Assembly: GCA_041488395.1 (NCBI GenBank)
Contig: JBGPPE010000010.1
Coordinates: forward strand, 1-31,486
Source: 39-52-133 sp041488395
GTDB lineage: Bacteria; Pseudomonadota; Gammaproteobacteria; Burkholderiales; Gallionellaceae
DNA: 31,486 nt
Direction of reading: 5' to 3'
The position numbers and the translations under genes were made by a program. The notes beneath the pieces are model-generated. The model made no database searches. It had not been told where the DNA came from and saw only the letters and a program-made list of their open reading frames with translations. How positions within the stretch are numbered: the first letter of the stretch is position 1; every line of letters starts with the position of its first letter. Shown in pieces: positions 7,961 to 14,555 of the stretch.

Positions 7961-8188
7961 TCACATCTGCTTGTTGCCGGTCGTTCCACTTGCGCGTTGC
8001 GCGTCAAGCTCTTTCAGGAAATCCCCAATATCCCATTCACAACCGCCACACCCGGAAAGCGCGCCCGTCCACCTGGAAATGGCCTGCATATCCATACCCT
8101 GTTCAAACAGGCTTTGAATGTAGCTGCGTTTGGTGCCACTGCAGTGGCACATGACCTGATCCTCTAGACAGGCGGGTTTCGTTTCCAT
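7961..8188 (-). CDS. Bfd-like (2Fe-2S)-binding protein
   Basis: A small protein of up to 75 residues with the Cys pattern of the BFD-like [2Fe-2S] domain: C14-x-C16 (MCHCSGTKRS) and C47-x2-C50 (SGCGGCEW), spaced about 31 residues apart, with an intervening helix-turn-helix (YIQSLFEQGMDMQAISRWTG). Related domains occur in bacterioferritin-associated ferredoxin and in NirB-type proteins and can mobilise iron or transfer electrons. Start choice is uncertain: ATG 8188 has no clear ribosome-binding site, whereas Met13 is preceded by AGAGGA at good spacing, which would give 63 residues. No ferritin gene is adjacent, so the partner is unknown. Confidence 0.78.
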   Translation of the reverse strand: METKPACLEDQVMCHCSGTKRSYIQSLFEQGMDMQAISRWTGALSGCGGCEWDIGDFLKELDAQRASGTTGNKQM

Positions 8189-8382
8189 GAACTTTGGCTT
8201 TAGAACTGATTGATTGGGTGGATTCTAACACGCCGAAAATCGGGCATTCCCGGCAGCAAATTGTTATATGGTTGGGTTATGCTGCTTGCAGGGCCAGGCT
8301 TTTTATACAGATTGCCTATGGCGCCCCGTTTGAATGAAGAGAGAGGCAGTGCAATCAGGCGGCTAGTGCACAACGACTCCAC

Positions 8383-9189
8383 TCACGGTTGCGCCAACAT
8401 ATACCGCAGAAGTTTGCCTGCTTGCGCGGGCGGCAGCAAGGCTATCTGGCTATACATGTCAATCATGATTCCGCATACCTTGCCTTTGTCCACCCCGGGT
8501 GCGCCCGGGTTCTGCAGGATCGCCATGTCTTGGCCATGCTGCTTTGCCAATGCCGTGATGATGGGCTCGATCAGGGCGGCCACATCCGCTTCAGTGGGAA
8601 TCGTCTGGGGTGAAAGCGCAGAAGTCCTGATGACCTCGCCCAATGCGGCAAGGTTAGCCTTCTTGGTGGGCGCGGAGAGATATCGGCTTATATCGAGAGG
8701 CTGCCCCGGTTGCGGGAAGAGGAACCGGTAACAGAAATCCCCGCCGTTCTGCTTCAGTTCAGTCATCTCCTGCACCAAGACGTTCGTGTACATCGCCGCT
8801 GCTTCGTCAGACGCATGTGGCAGCCGCTTCTCTATCAGCATCGCAATGTCGTTCTGAATGGCTTCGTGCGTGGCAGCCAGGCTCTGCCCATTTGATACCG
8901 AGAGTTTCAGCCTGTCCACGATCTGGTTGTAGGTTGCCGGATCATGCTGCTTCATGGCAGCGAACGCCGGAATGTCCAGGAGCGAATCCTCGATATTGCT
9001 CGCAGCATAACTGGCTTTGATCATCGGAGTAACGAACTCATTCGACAAAGCGAGGAGTAAGGCCATTATTCCTGCAAACACAAGAGAGTAAAAGCGTGGA
9101 TTTTCTTTTCTTTTGCGAACCACCAGCACTGCCACGCCAGCGGCCAGAACACCGCAAAATGCACCAACGACCACGCTTATCCAGACCAT
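8383..9189 (-). CDS. Hypothetical membrane protein
   Basis: Not recognised. The 268-residue product has two N-terminal hydrophobic helices (about residues 3-24, WISVVVGAFCGVLAAGVAVLVV, split here by a VRKRKE loop, then 33-49) and a large soluble helical domain after residue 60. The soluble part has scattered Cys (FCYRF, KVCGIM) but no motif I can assign. The ATG at 9189 is preferred over the longer frame to 9240 because the first membrane helix begins there and AGGGAAAAAG precedes it. Flanking DNA is non-coding on both sides, so it is probably transcribed alone. Confidence 0.72.
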   Translation of the reverse strand: MVWISVVVGAFCGVLAAGVAVLVVRKRKENPRFYSLVFAGIMALLLALSNEFVTPMIKASYAASNIEDSLLDIPAFAAMKQHDPATYNQIVDRLKLSVSNGQSLAATHEAIQNDIAMLIEKRLPHASDEAAAMYTNVLVQEMTELKQNGGDFCYRFLFPQPGQPLDISRYLSAPTKKANLAALGEVIRTSALSPQTIPTEADVAALIEPIITALAKQHGQDMAILQNPGAPGVDKGKVCGIMIDMYSQIALLPPAQAGKLLRYMLAQP

Positions 9190-9435
9190 TTTCTTTTTCC
9201 CTTCTTGATGGGCGGCTTGTCCACAACCATAAGCACGCACTGAATCCCCCTTGAGTCCCGTGACTCAAGGCAGTTCGTGTCCGGCATCATAGGGAATGCA
9301 AACTGCTGTCGCAACTCGTTATTTCAGACAGGGGGCGCGGTCTTGCAGCTGATGCAAGGAGCCAAGCGCAAAGCTGGAGGTGGCTTGAAAGGGGTACGAA
9401 GCTCAGCGAGGCTGATCGCTGACAACCGACCTACA

Positions 9436-9580
9436 TAATACGCCTTCGCCTCCTCGCCCGGATTGGGCAGGCCGGCGATGCGCCAGGCAGATTTGACGCT
9501 GTGGAACATGTCCGAGATGCACAGGTTTTCGAATTTGTTGATGTGGCAGACGTGGCTGACGGCGGGCAGACCGCCTTTGA
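9436..9580 (-). pseudogene. Truncated second copy of the DsrC-like gene
   Basis: Translation of this stretch gives GGLPAVSHVCHINKF, then a one-residue-shorter linker and SAWRIAGLPNPGEEAKAY, closely matching the C-terminal half of the intact gene at 10300-10602. The N-terminal half is absent: just upstream lies palindromic element H (9594-9662). At the 3' end an extra T turns the intact TAT ATG TAA into TAT TAT GTA, so the original stop is lost and the frame runs into a REP-like sequence (GTAGGTCGG and an AGCGA/TCGCT stem). It is a decayed duplicate, probably not functional. Confidence 0.85.
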
Positions 9581-9593
9581 CAGAGACATCTTA

Positions 9594-9662
9594 GTGTCAG
9601 GCCTTACATCTGACACGACAACATAAATTCACAGCTGCAATTTCATTTGTAAGGCCAGACCC
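9594..9662. repeat. Palindromic element, copy H (diverged)
   Basis: Left arm GTGTCAGGCCTTACATCTGA and right arm TTTGTAAGGCCAGACCC match the element family in the cassette array (copies A, B, E) in the same orientation, with a diverged centre. It abuts the truncated end of the dsrC-like pseudogene, so its arrival or a deletion beside it removed the N-terminal half of that gene. Confidence 0.72.
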
Positions 9663-9687
9663 TACCTATTCCTTAGCCCTAACTTTT

Positions 9688-9927
9688 CTAACAGCCCTTA
9701 ATTGCACAAGCCGCTTTGTTAAGAAGGAACCAGGGCAGACCAACAATTTTCCCAAGCCAATCCTGTGTTGCCCACCATGCATCAAGTTTGTCACAAACCT
9801 TGCATTCTTCTCTGCGCTCAGGAGTAGATGTTACAGGGGGTGCGCTACCGTTACTTGCTGCCCCTGCCGCTAACCAGCCAAATATCACAAAAATGACGAC
9901 TACAAAGATGATAGTTCCGGCATCCAT
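9688..9927 (-). CDS. Small hypothetical membrane protein
   Basis: A 79-residue protein not assigned to a family. It has one N-terminal membrane helix (IIFVVVIFVIFGWLAAGAAS, about residues 5-24), a short Pro/Ser/Thr linker, and a C-terminal part with four Cys (CKVCDK, KAACAIKGC) and two Trp-rich segments. The Cys pairs could bind a metal or form disulfides. AGGGAGA precedes the ATG at a suitable distance, supporting the start. It is flanked by repeats on both sides (element H and MITE M2), suggesting an unstable or acquired neighbourhood. Confidence 0.62.
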   Translation of the reverse strand: MDAGTIIFVVVIFVIFGWLAAGAASNGSAPPVTSTPERREECKVCDKLDAWWATQDWLGKIVGLPWFLLNKAACAIKGC

Positions 9928-9977
9928 TTAGATTCTCCCTGAAGTTGAAAAATAGTTTTTAGGCAAGCTAACAGTTA

Positions 9978-10155
9978 TTAAGGATGCGCTGAATAAGTCC
10001 AGAATCGTCGTTCCCGCGAAGGCGGGAACCCAGTCAAATAAACAAGCTGGATACCCGCCTGATGTAACAACTAGCCATTCGACTAAGCAGGCTAACAACG
10101 CCAGCCAAGTCGCTGGTTATTCGCGGGTATGACGACTTAATCAGCGCTTCCTTAA
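9978..10155. mobile_element. MITE-like element M2, 22-bp terminal inverted repeats
   Basis: The left end (9978-9999, starting TTAAGGATGCGCTGAATAAG) and the complement of the right end (10134-10155, starting TTAAGGAAGCGCTGATTAAG) agree at 20 of 22 positions. The 178-bp element contains a CGTTCCCGCG/CGGGAAC hairpin and the phrase CTGGATACCCGCC shared with M1. It has no coding capacity. It occupies most of the 370-bp gap between the small membrane protein gene and the DsrC-like gene. Confidence 0.75.
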
Positions 10156-10299
10156 GTATTAAGAGGACGTACGGACGCATAATAGTGAACAGCAATTACG
10201 AACGTAACTCATCGTTCTGCTAGGTCTCCTTATACCCAGCACCGCTATCACCTGATCCTGTTTTTTTCCTGGTGACTGATCACCAACAGCTGACCCGGC

Positions 10300-10602
10300 T
10301 TACATATACGCCTTCGCCTCCTCGCCCGGATTGGGCAGGCCCGCAATGCGCCAGGCGGACCTGACGCTGGGGAACAGCTCCGTCATGCACAGGTCGTCGT
10401 CGAACTTATTGACGTGGCAGACGTGGCTGACGGCCGGCAGGCCGCCCGCGACATAGTGCTCGCGCAGGAAGCGGATGATCGCCCATTGCTCTGCACCGAG
10501 TTCGCTTATGCCTTCTTCAGCAGCGATGCTGCGTGCCAGCTGTTCGTCCCAAGTCGATGGATCAGCCAGGAATCCATCCTGATCATATTCCGTGTTCTTC
10601 AT
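10300..10602 (-). CDS. DsrC/TusE-family protein lacking the C-terminal cysteines (RspA-like)
   Basis: A 100-residue cytosolic protein with the DsrC/TusE fold signature: N-terminal DQDGFLADPSTWDEQLA, LGAEQWAIIRFLREHY in the middle and RSAWRIAGLPNPG near the end. Genuine DsrC and TusE end in a swinging arm with a penultimate Cys, and DsrC has a second Cys about 11 residues earlier in ACKIAGLPKP. Here that second position is Trp and the tail is EEAKAYM, so both redox Cys are absent. Such proteins are grouped as RspA-type regulatory homologues, not sulfur carriers. It follows chlorite dismutase on the same strand after about 120 bp with a hairpin between, and a broken copy lies at 9436-9580. Confidence 0.85.
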   Translation of the reverse strand: MKNTEYDQDGFLADPSTWDEQLARSIAAEEGISELGAEQWAIIRFLREHYVAGGLPAVSHVCHVNKFDDDLCMTELFPSVRSAWRIAGLPNPGEEAKAYM

Positions 10603-10620
10603 GATTTTCCTTCCTTTCCT

Positions 10621-10654
10621 GTTTAAGCAAGACCGGGCAGAACTGTCTGCGGTC
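10621..10654 (-). terminator. Candidate terminator after chlorite dismutase
   Basis: On the minus strand GACCGCAGA and TCTGCCCGGTC (10654-10631) pair around a CAGT loop with a 2-nt bulge, followed by TTGCTTAAAC. The stem is good but the T-tract is poor, so termination may be partial and the DsrC-like gene could still be reached. Confidence 0.35.
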
Positions 10655-10724
10655 TCGATGCATGTGCTGTCCGGTCACCGAACTGGCCCGCACTTTTATT
10701 GGCATGGAAGCCCTGTGTTAAGAA

Positions 10725-11291
10725 TTAGACTTCCTCACGCACGAACCGGATATCAACTTCCCGTTCAACATATTTCCATTCCTCTGTTGCTCGCAACGCG
10801 GCAAGCAGCTGGTTGAACGCCGCCTCCTGGCTCGGTGCGTACTCAAACCAGGTGAGGAAATCAAACGGCTCATTCTCCGAGACATCACGGCAGTGGTGCA
10901 GCCTGCGCGCCAGCGCGGGGAAATACTGCAGCCCGAGTTGGGCGTGCCTGGACTGTTGCTCAAAGATTTTTTGGCGTTCGCTTTGTGTGAGCGCCCACCA
11001 GGCTGCGTTCTTGCGGATGGGGATCAGTGCCGCGCAGCTTGCCTCGGGCAGCCCGAGCGCTGGCTGCCGGGCCACGATCTGGCGCTTTTCCTCATCGCTC
11101 ACGACATAGCGTTCATTGCTGGTTATGCCGCGCAGGACCCAGGCCGCATGTGGGTCGTAGGGGATTTCGGCGCCGCAGGCGATGGCCAGCCTGCTCGCCG
11201 CAGACAGCGGCTCGCCCACTCTTGCCTGCATTGCAGTGACACGCCAGGGGCCGGCGTCGCCACCCATAAATGAAAACAATCGCGTAGACAT
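10725..11291 (-). CDS. cld: Chlorite dismutase, short (clade 2) type
   Basis: A 188-residue heme b enzyme that converts chlorite to chloride and O2. The sequence resembles, from memory, the short dimeric Nitrobacter-type enzyme: SFMGGDAGPWRV at the N-terminus, AALIPIRKNAAWW (87-99) and FDFLTWFEYAP (143-153) near the C-terminus. His116 fits the proximal heme ligand and Arg129 the distal catalytic Arg that marks true chlorite-degrading members; their 13-residue spacing agrees with His114/Arg127 of that enzyme. There is no export signal, so it is cytoplasmic. ATG 11291 has a perfect GGAGGT 6 nt upstream; the frame extends to 11318. It follows the response-regulator genes by about 50 bp, suggesting one operon. 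No perchlorate reductase gene is visible. Confidence 0.9.
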   Translation of the reverse strand: MSTRLFSFMGGDAGPWRVTAMQARVGEPLSAASRLAIACGAEIPYDPHAAWVLRGITSNERYVVSDEEKRQIVARQPALGLPEASCAALIPIRKNAAWWALTQSERQKIFEQQSRHAQLGLQYFPALARRLHHCRDVSENEPFDFLTWFEYAPSQEAAFNQLLAALRATEEWKYVEREVDIRFVREEV

Positions 11292-11342
11292 ATCAAACCT
11301 CCTTCCTGAAATTTGCACAGTGCATACAGATTCCTCGCCGGC

Positions 11343-12062
11343 TCATGCTGCAGCCGCTTTGCGCACTTCGCTCAAGGCAATCACGCGCAGCAGCAGGTTC
11401 CCGCCCGGGCCGGCCACCACGGTTTGCCTGGCAGCGAGAGAGACGCCGCTGGCGTTGTTCACCACGCGAAACTCCTCCGGGTGCGCAGCGGAAAGGACAC
11501 GCTCTTTCTCGGCCTGATCGAGCAGCTCGGTAAAATCCAGGCTGCTGATGCCGCTGGCGGGGATGCCCAGCAGGAATGCGGCCAGCGGCGACAGACAGAG
11601 GATGACCCAGGCAGGATCGAGCACCACTATCGCACCGGGCAACTGCGGCGCGATGCTGTTGCGCTCGCTTTTTGCCAGGGCCAGGCTGAGCTGGACGCGC
11701 GCCAGCAACTCCTTCTTGTTGAAGGGCTTGGTGATGAAGTCGGTGGCGCCGGCCTCGATGCCCTTGATGCGCTCCTCGGGCAGGGAGAGGGCGGTCACCA
11801 TAATCACCGGCAGCGTGGCGAACTCGGCATCGTGGCGGATTTCGCGGCACACGTCGTAGCCCGTCATGCCGGGCATGCGCACATCCAGCACCATCACGTC
11901 GGGCTTGTCGCGGCGCAGCGTCACCAGCGCCTCGGGGCCGCTGGCCGCTTCCAGCACGCGGTAGCCGGCATCCTTCAGCACCAGGCGCAACAGTTTCACG
12001 TTGGTGGGCGCATCGTCCACCACCAGTACCGTCGCAGCGTCATTGGCCATTGCGTCAGCCAT
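11343..12062 (-). CDS. Response regulator: receiver plus PAS-like output domain
   Basis: The 239-residue product has an N-terminal CheY-like receiver with acidic pair D16/D17, phosphoacceptor D60 (VMVLDVRMPG), T90 and K112 (FITKPF). After a short linker a C-terminal domain (from about residue 138, LPGAIVVLDPAWVILCLSP) looks like a small PAS fold, not a DNA-binding domain. The start at 12062 has GGAGGG upstream at good spacing; it overlaps the end of the CheY-like gene by 8 bp. It is the third response regulator after the globin-coupled kinase and is followed by cld, so it may relay heme-ligand signals by protein contact. Confidence 0.87.
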   Translation of the reverse strand: MADAMANDAATVLVVDDAPTNVKLLRLVLKDAGYRVLEAASGPEALVTLRRDKPDVMVLDVRMPGMTGYDVCREIRHDAEFATLPVIMVTALSLPEERIKGIEAGATDFITKPFNKKELLARVQLSLALAKSERNSIAPQLPGAIVVLDPAWVILCLSPLAAFLLGIPASGISSLDFTELLDQAEKERVLSAAHPEEFRVVNNASGVSLAARQTVVAGPGGNLLLRVIALSEVRKAAAA

Positions 12063-12447
12063 GCTTTGCCCTCCTGCCTTCCCGGATGAAATGCGCCACC
12101 ACTTCCGGCAGGCGCCGGGTGTCGATAGGCTTGCTGACATAGCCGTCAAACCCCGCCGCCAGGAAGCGCCCTTCATCGTTCTTCATCGCCTGTGCCGTAA
12201 TGGCCACCGCCGGCACCGCATCGAAAGCAGCGTCGGCGCGCACGTTGCGGATCAGGTCGAGACCGCTGCCGTCGCCGAGACGGATGTCGAACAGCATCAG
12301 GTCCGGCTTGCCGTCCTGGAGCAGCACCAGGGCCTGCTCCATGCTGCCCGCTTCGCGGATGAGGTAGTGCCTGGCGAGGACGACGCGCACCAGCTTGCGG
12401 TTGGTCTCGTCGTCCTCTACCAGCAGGATGGTCTTGGCTGCGTCCAT
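12055..12447 (-). CDS. Single-domain response regulator (CheY/DivK-like)
   Basis: A 130-residue stand-alone receiver with acidic residues E11-D13, phosphoacceptor D54 in LMLFDIRLGDGSG, the switch Thr in VAITAQAMKNDEG and K106 in GYVSKPID. There is no output domain, so it probably works as a phosphorelay intermediate or by binding a partner. It lies 5 bp downstream of the double-receiver gene and overlaps the next response regulator, indicating translational coupling within the sensor operon. Confidence 0.9.
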   Translation of the reverse strand: MDAAKTILLVEDDETNRKLVRVVLARHYLIREAGSMEQALVLLQDGKPDLMLFDIRLGDGSGLDLIRNVRADAAFDAVPAVAITAQAMKNDEGRFLAAGFDGYVSKPIDTRRLPEVVAHFIREGRRAKHG

Positions 12448-12452
12448 GATTT

Positions 12453-13274
12453 TCAGCCTTCCCCGCCAGTCTGTTTTTCCCGCTTGAAGCGCAGGGTGAT
12501 GGCCGATAGCAGGCGCTGCTCGACCACCTCGTTTTCCTGCATCAGCACGAACTCAATCCCTTCCTCGGGCGCGCTCTCCGCGGCACCGAATACCCAGGGC
12601 GTCAGGGCGAGGACGGGGATAGCCGCGGTTTCGGGTGCGGACTTGAGTCCTTCCAGCAAGGCAAGCAAATCCATTCCGCCCGCCAGCAGATTGGTCACCA
12701 CCAGATCGGGACGGGCATGTTTGGCCAGGCAGGCCGCCTCCTCCCAGCCCAGCGCCTGGATCACCTCGTAGCTTTCCTGCGCCAGGATCATGGCGAGCAG
12801 GTGCAATTCATCCGGATTGCTGTGCACCACCATCACCTTGCGGCACACGCCGTTCTCGCCCTCGCGCGGAACGCAGCGCCGCAGCGCATGCAGCAATTCG
12901 GCGCGGTCCACCGGCTTGACCAGATAGTCCGATGCACCCAGCGTGAAGCCAAGCGCCTGGCGGTCCAGCACCGATACGATCACCACCGGGATGTCGCGGG
13001 TGAGCGGCGATGCCTTCAGTTCGGACAGCACCTGCCAGCCATCCTGGTCGGGCAGCAGAATGTCCAGCGTGATCGCGCGCGGCTGGTATTGCCTGGCCAG
13101 CTGCACGGCCTCACGTCCGCTGGCGGCGAGCAGCACGCGGTAGCCCGCCTGGATGAGGTAGAGGGACAACAGCTTGGCCGCCTGGGGGTTATCTTCCACC
13201 ACCAGGATGGTGCGGGCCGGATCGTACTCCGCATCCAGATCGATCACGCGACTGTTCACGCTGCGGCTTTTCAT
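12453..13274 (-). CDS. Double-receiver response regulator, second receiver degenerate
   Basis: A 273-residue protein with two receiver domains and no DNA-binding output. The first (about 22-135) is canonical: ILVVEDNP, D71 in ITLDILLPDQDG, and the Lys in DYLVKPVD. The second (about 145-260) keeps the fold (KVMVVHSNPDELHLL) but has Asn where the phosphoacceptor Asp should be (VVTNLLAGG), so it is likely a pseudo-receiver. The start at 13274 is chosen for its upstream GGAGG and because it overlaps the kinase stop by 4 bp (ATGA). It is presumably phosphorylated by the adjacent globin-coupled kinase. Confidence 0.87.
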   Translation of the reverse strand: MKSRSVNSRVIDLDAEYDPARTILVVEDNPQAAKLLSLYLIQAGYRVLLAASGREAVQLARQYQPRAITLDILLPDQDGWQVLSELKASPLTRDIPVVIVSVLDRQALGFTLGASDYLVKPVDRAELLHALRRCVPREGENGVCRKVMVVHSNPDELHLLAMILAQESYEVIQALGWEEAACLAKHARPDLVVTNLLAGGMDLLALLEGLKSAPETAAIPVLALTPWVFGAAESAPEEGIEFVLMQENEVVEQRLLSAITLRFKREKQTGGEG

Positions 13275-14551
13275 GTGGCGCCTCCCTGTCCGGCCTCGGT
13301 TGCGCCAGGCCATAGCGGCAACAGCACATGAAACACGCTGCCCGCGCCGAATGTGCTCTCCACCCAGATACGCCCGCCGTGCGCTTCCGCCAGGCGTTTG
13401 GACAGCGCCAGCCCGAGCCCGGTGCCTTCATGACGGCGCGCGTGCGAAGCATCCACCTGGCTGAATTCGACAAAAATATGGCTCATGTCTTCGGCACGGA
13501 TACCGATGCCGGTATCCGCCACCGCCAGGTGCAACTGGCCGTCCTCCAGCGCGGCGCTAAGCGTGATGCCACCGCTGTCGGTAAATTTCACCGCGTTCGA
13601 CAACAGGTTGAACAGTATCTGCTTGAAACGGATCTGGTCGGCGGTGATCAGCCCGAGCTCCGGCGGCAAATTGGCCTGGATCGTCAGCGCCTTTTTTTCC
13701 GCCGCGCCGCGCAGGGTGGTGATGGTCTCGCGCACCGTCTGCGCGATGGGAAATATCTCGTAGAACAGCTCCAGCCGGCCCGCTTCCACCTTGGACAGGT
13801 CGAGCACGTCGTTGATCAGGCGCAACAGCAACTGCCCGCCATCGTGGATGTCGCCCAGGTATTCCTCCTGCTCGGTATTGAGCTCGCCGGGGATGCGGTC
13901 CTGCAGCACTTCGGTAAAGCCGATGATGGCGTTGAGCGGGGTGCGGAACTCGTGCGACATGTTGGCGAGAAACTGGCTCTTGGCGACACTGGTGGCCTCG
14001 ATGCGCAGGTTCAGCTCGCGCAGCTTGTCCATGGTGCCCTCGTAATGCACGTAATAGCTCTGGATGCCGAGTTGCAGGTCCAGGTTCATGATCTTGTCCA
14101 GCGCCAGGATGTGCTCCACCACGGCCTGCACATCGTCCTTGTAGCGCTCCAGTATCATCGGGTAAAGAATGCGGTGATACAGCTGGAAGGCGCCGATGAA
14201 CCAGTGCGGCTCTACCAGGATGGCGTTGTGGATGTAGCCGATGCGCCAGCGCCGCTCGAAATAGGCGGCATCGTAAGGGCCTTCCACCGCCTCCATCAGA
14301 TAGGCGACCTGCGCCTGCTTGAGGCGCTGGATCATCGCCTCGTCCTTGAACACCTTGCGGGTATCCTCGAAGGCGAGCATGTGTTCGTAGAAGCGCTCGG
14401 CGATGTCGGTTTTGCGGTCGCGGAACAGGTCGGCCAGGTCGTGCAGCAGCTCCACGTCGCGCTGGTCAAAGTTGAGGAAGGCCAGGCGCAGATTGCGCGC
14501 CGCTTCATCGAATTGCGGCGGGATCACTGCTCCATAATTCGGGTCGTTCAT
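13271..14551 (-). CDS. Globin-coupled sensor histidine kinase
   Basis: A 426-residue soluble kinase. Residues 1-165 are a globin-coupled sensor domain (protoglobin-like), with proximal heme His at about 108 in RIGYIHNAILVEPHWFIG. A helical linker leads to a HisKA domain with phosphoacceptor H200 (LANMSHEFRTPLNAIIGF) and a HATPase domain with N-box LFNLLSNAVKFTDSGG, G1 DTGIGI and G2 GTGLGLALSK. There are no membrane helices, so it should sense O2, NO or redox in the cytoplasm. ATG 14551 is preceded by AGGAGG, which overlaps the stop of the GH15 gene. Its ATGA overlap with the next response regulator, then two more regulators and cld, defines a likely heme-ligand sensing operon. Confidence 0.92.
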   Translation of the reverse strand: MNDPNYGAVIPPQFDEAARNLRLAFLNFDQRDVELLHDLADLFRDRKTDIAERFYEHMLAFEDTRKVFKDEAMIQRLKQAQVAYLMEAVEGPYDAAYFERRWRIGYIHNAILVEPHWFIGAFQLYHRILYPMILERYKDDVQAVVEHILALDKIMNLDLQLGIQSYYVHYEGTMDKLRELNLRIEATSVAKSQFLANMSHEFRTPLNAIIGFTEVLQDRIPGELNTEQEEYLGDIHDGGQLLLRLINDVLDLSKVEAGRLELFYEIFPIAQTVRETITTLRGAAEKKALTIQANLPPELGLITADQIRFKQILFNLLSNAVKFTDSGGITLSAALEDGQLHLAVADTGIGIRAEDMSHIFVEFSQVDASHARRHEGTGLGLALSKRLAEAHGGRIWVESTFGAGSVFHVLLPLWPGATEAGQGGAT

Positions 14552-14555
14552 GCCG

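Noticed and set aside
8200..8382. A 60-codon minus-strand frame between the Bfd-like and membrane-protein genes
   Set aside because: No ribosome-binding site, no recognisable composition and nothing to support translation; left as intergenic.
10270..10296. GGTGA/TCACC hairpin near a T-run as a terminator for the DsrC-like gene
   Set aside because: On the gene's strand the run is A-rich and on the wrong side, so it does not fit a terminator in the needed direction.
10725..11291. Coproheme decarboxylase (HemQ) as an alternative for the chlorite dismutase call
   Set aside because: HemQ proteins are longer (about 240-250 residues) and lack the distal Arg; here the length is 188 and the Arg is present.
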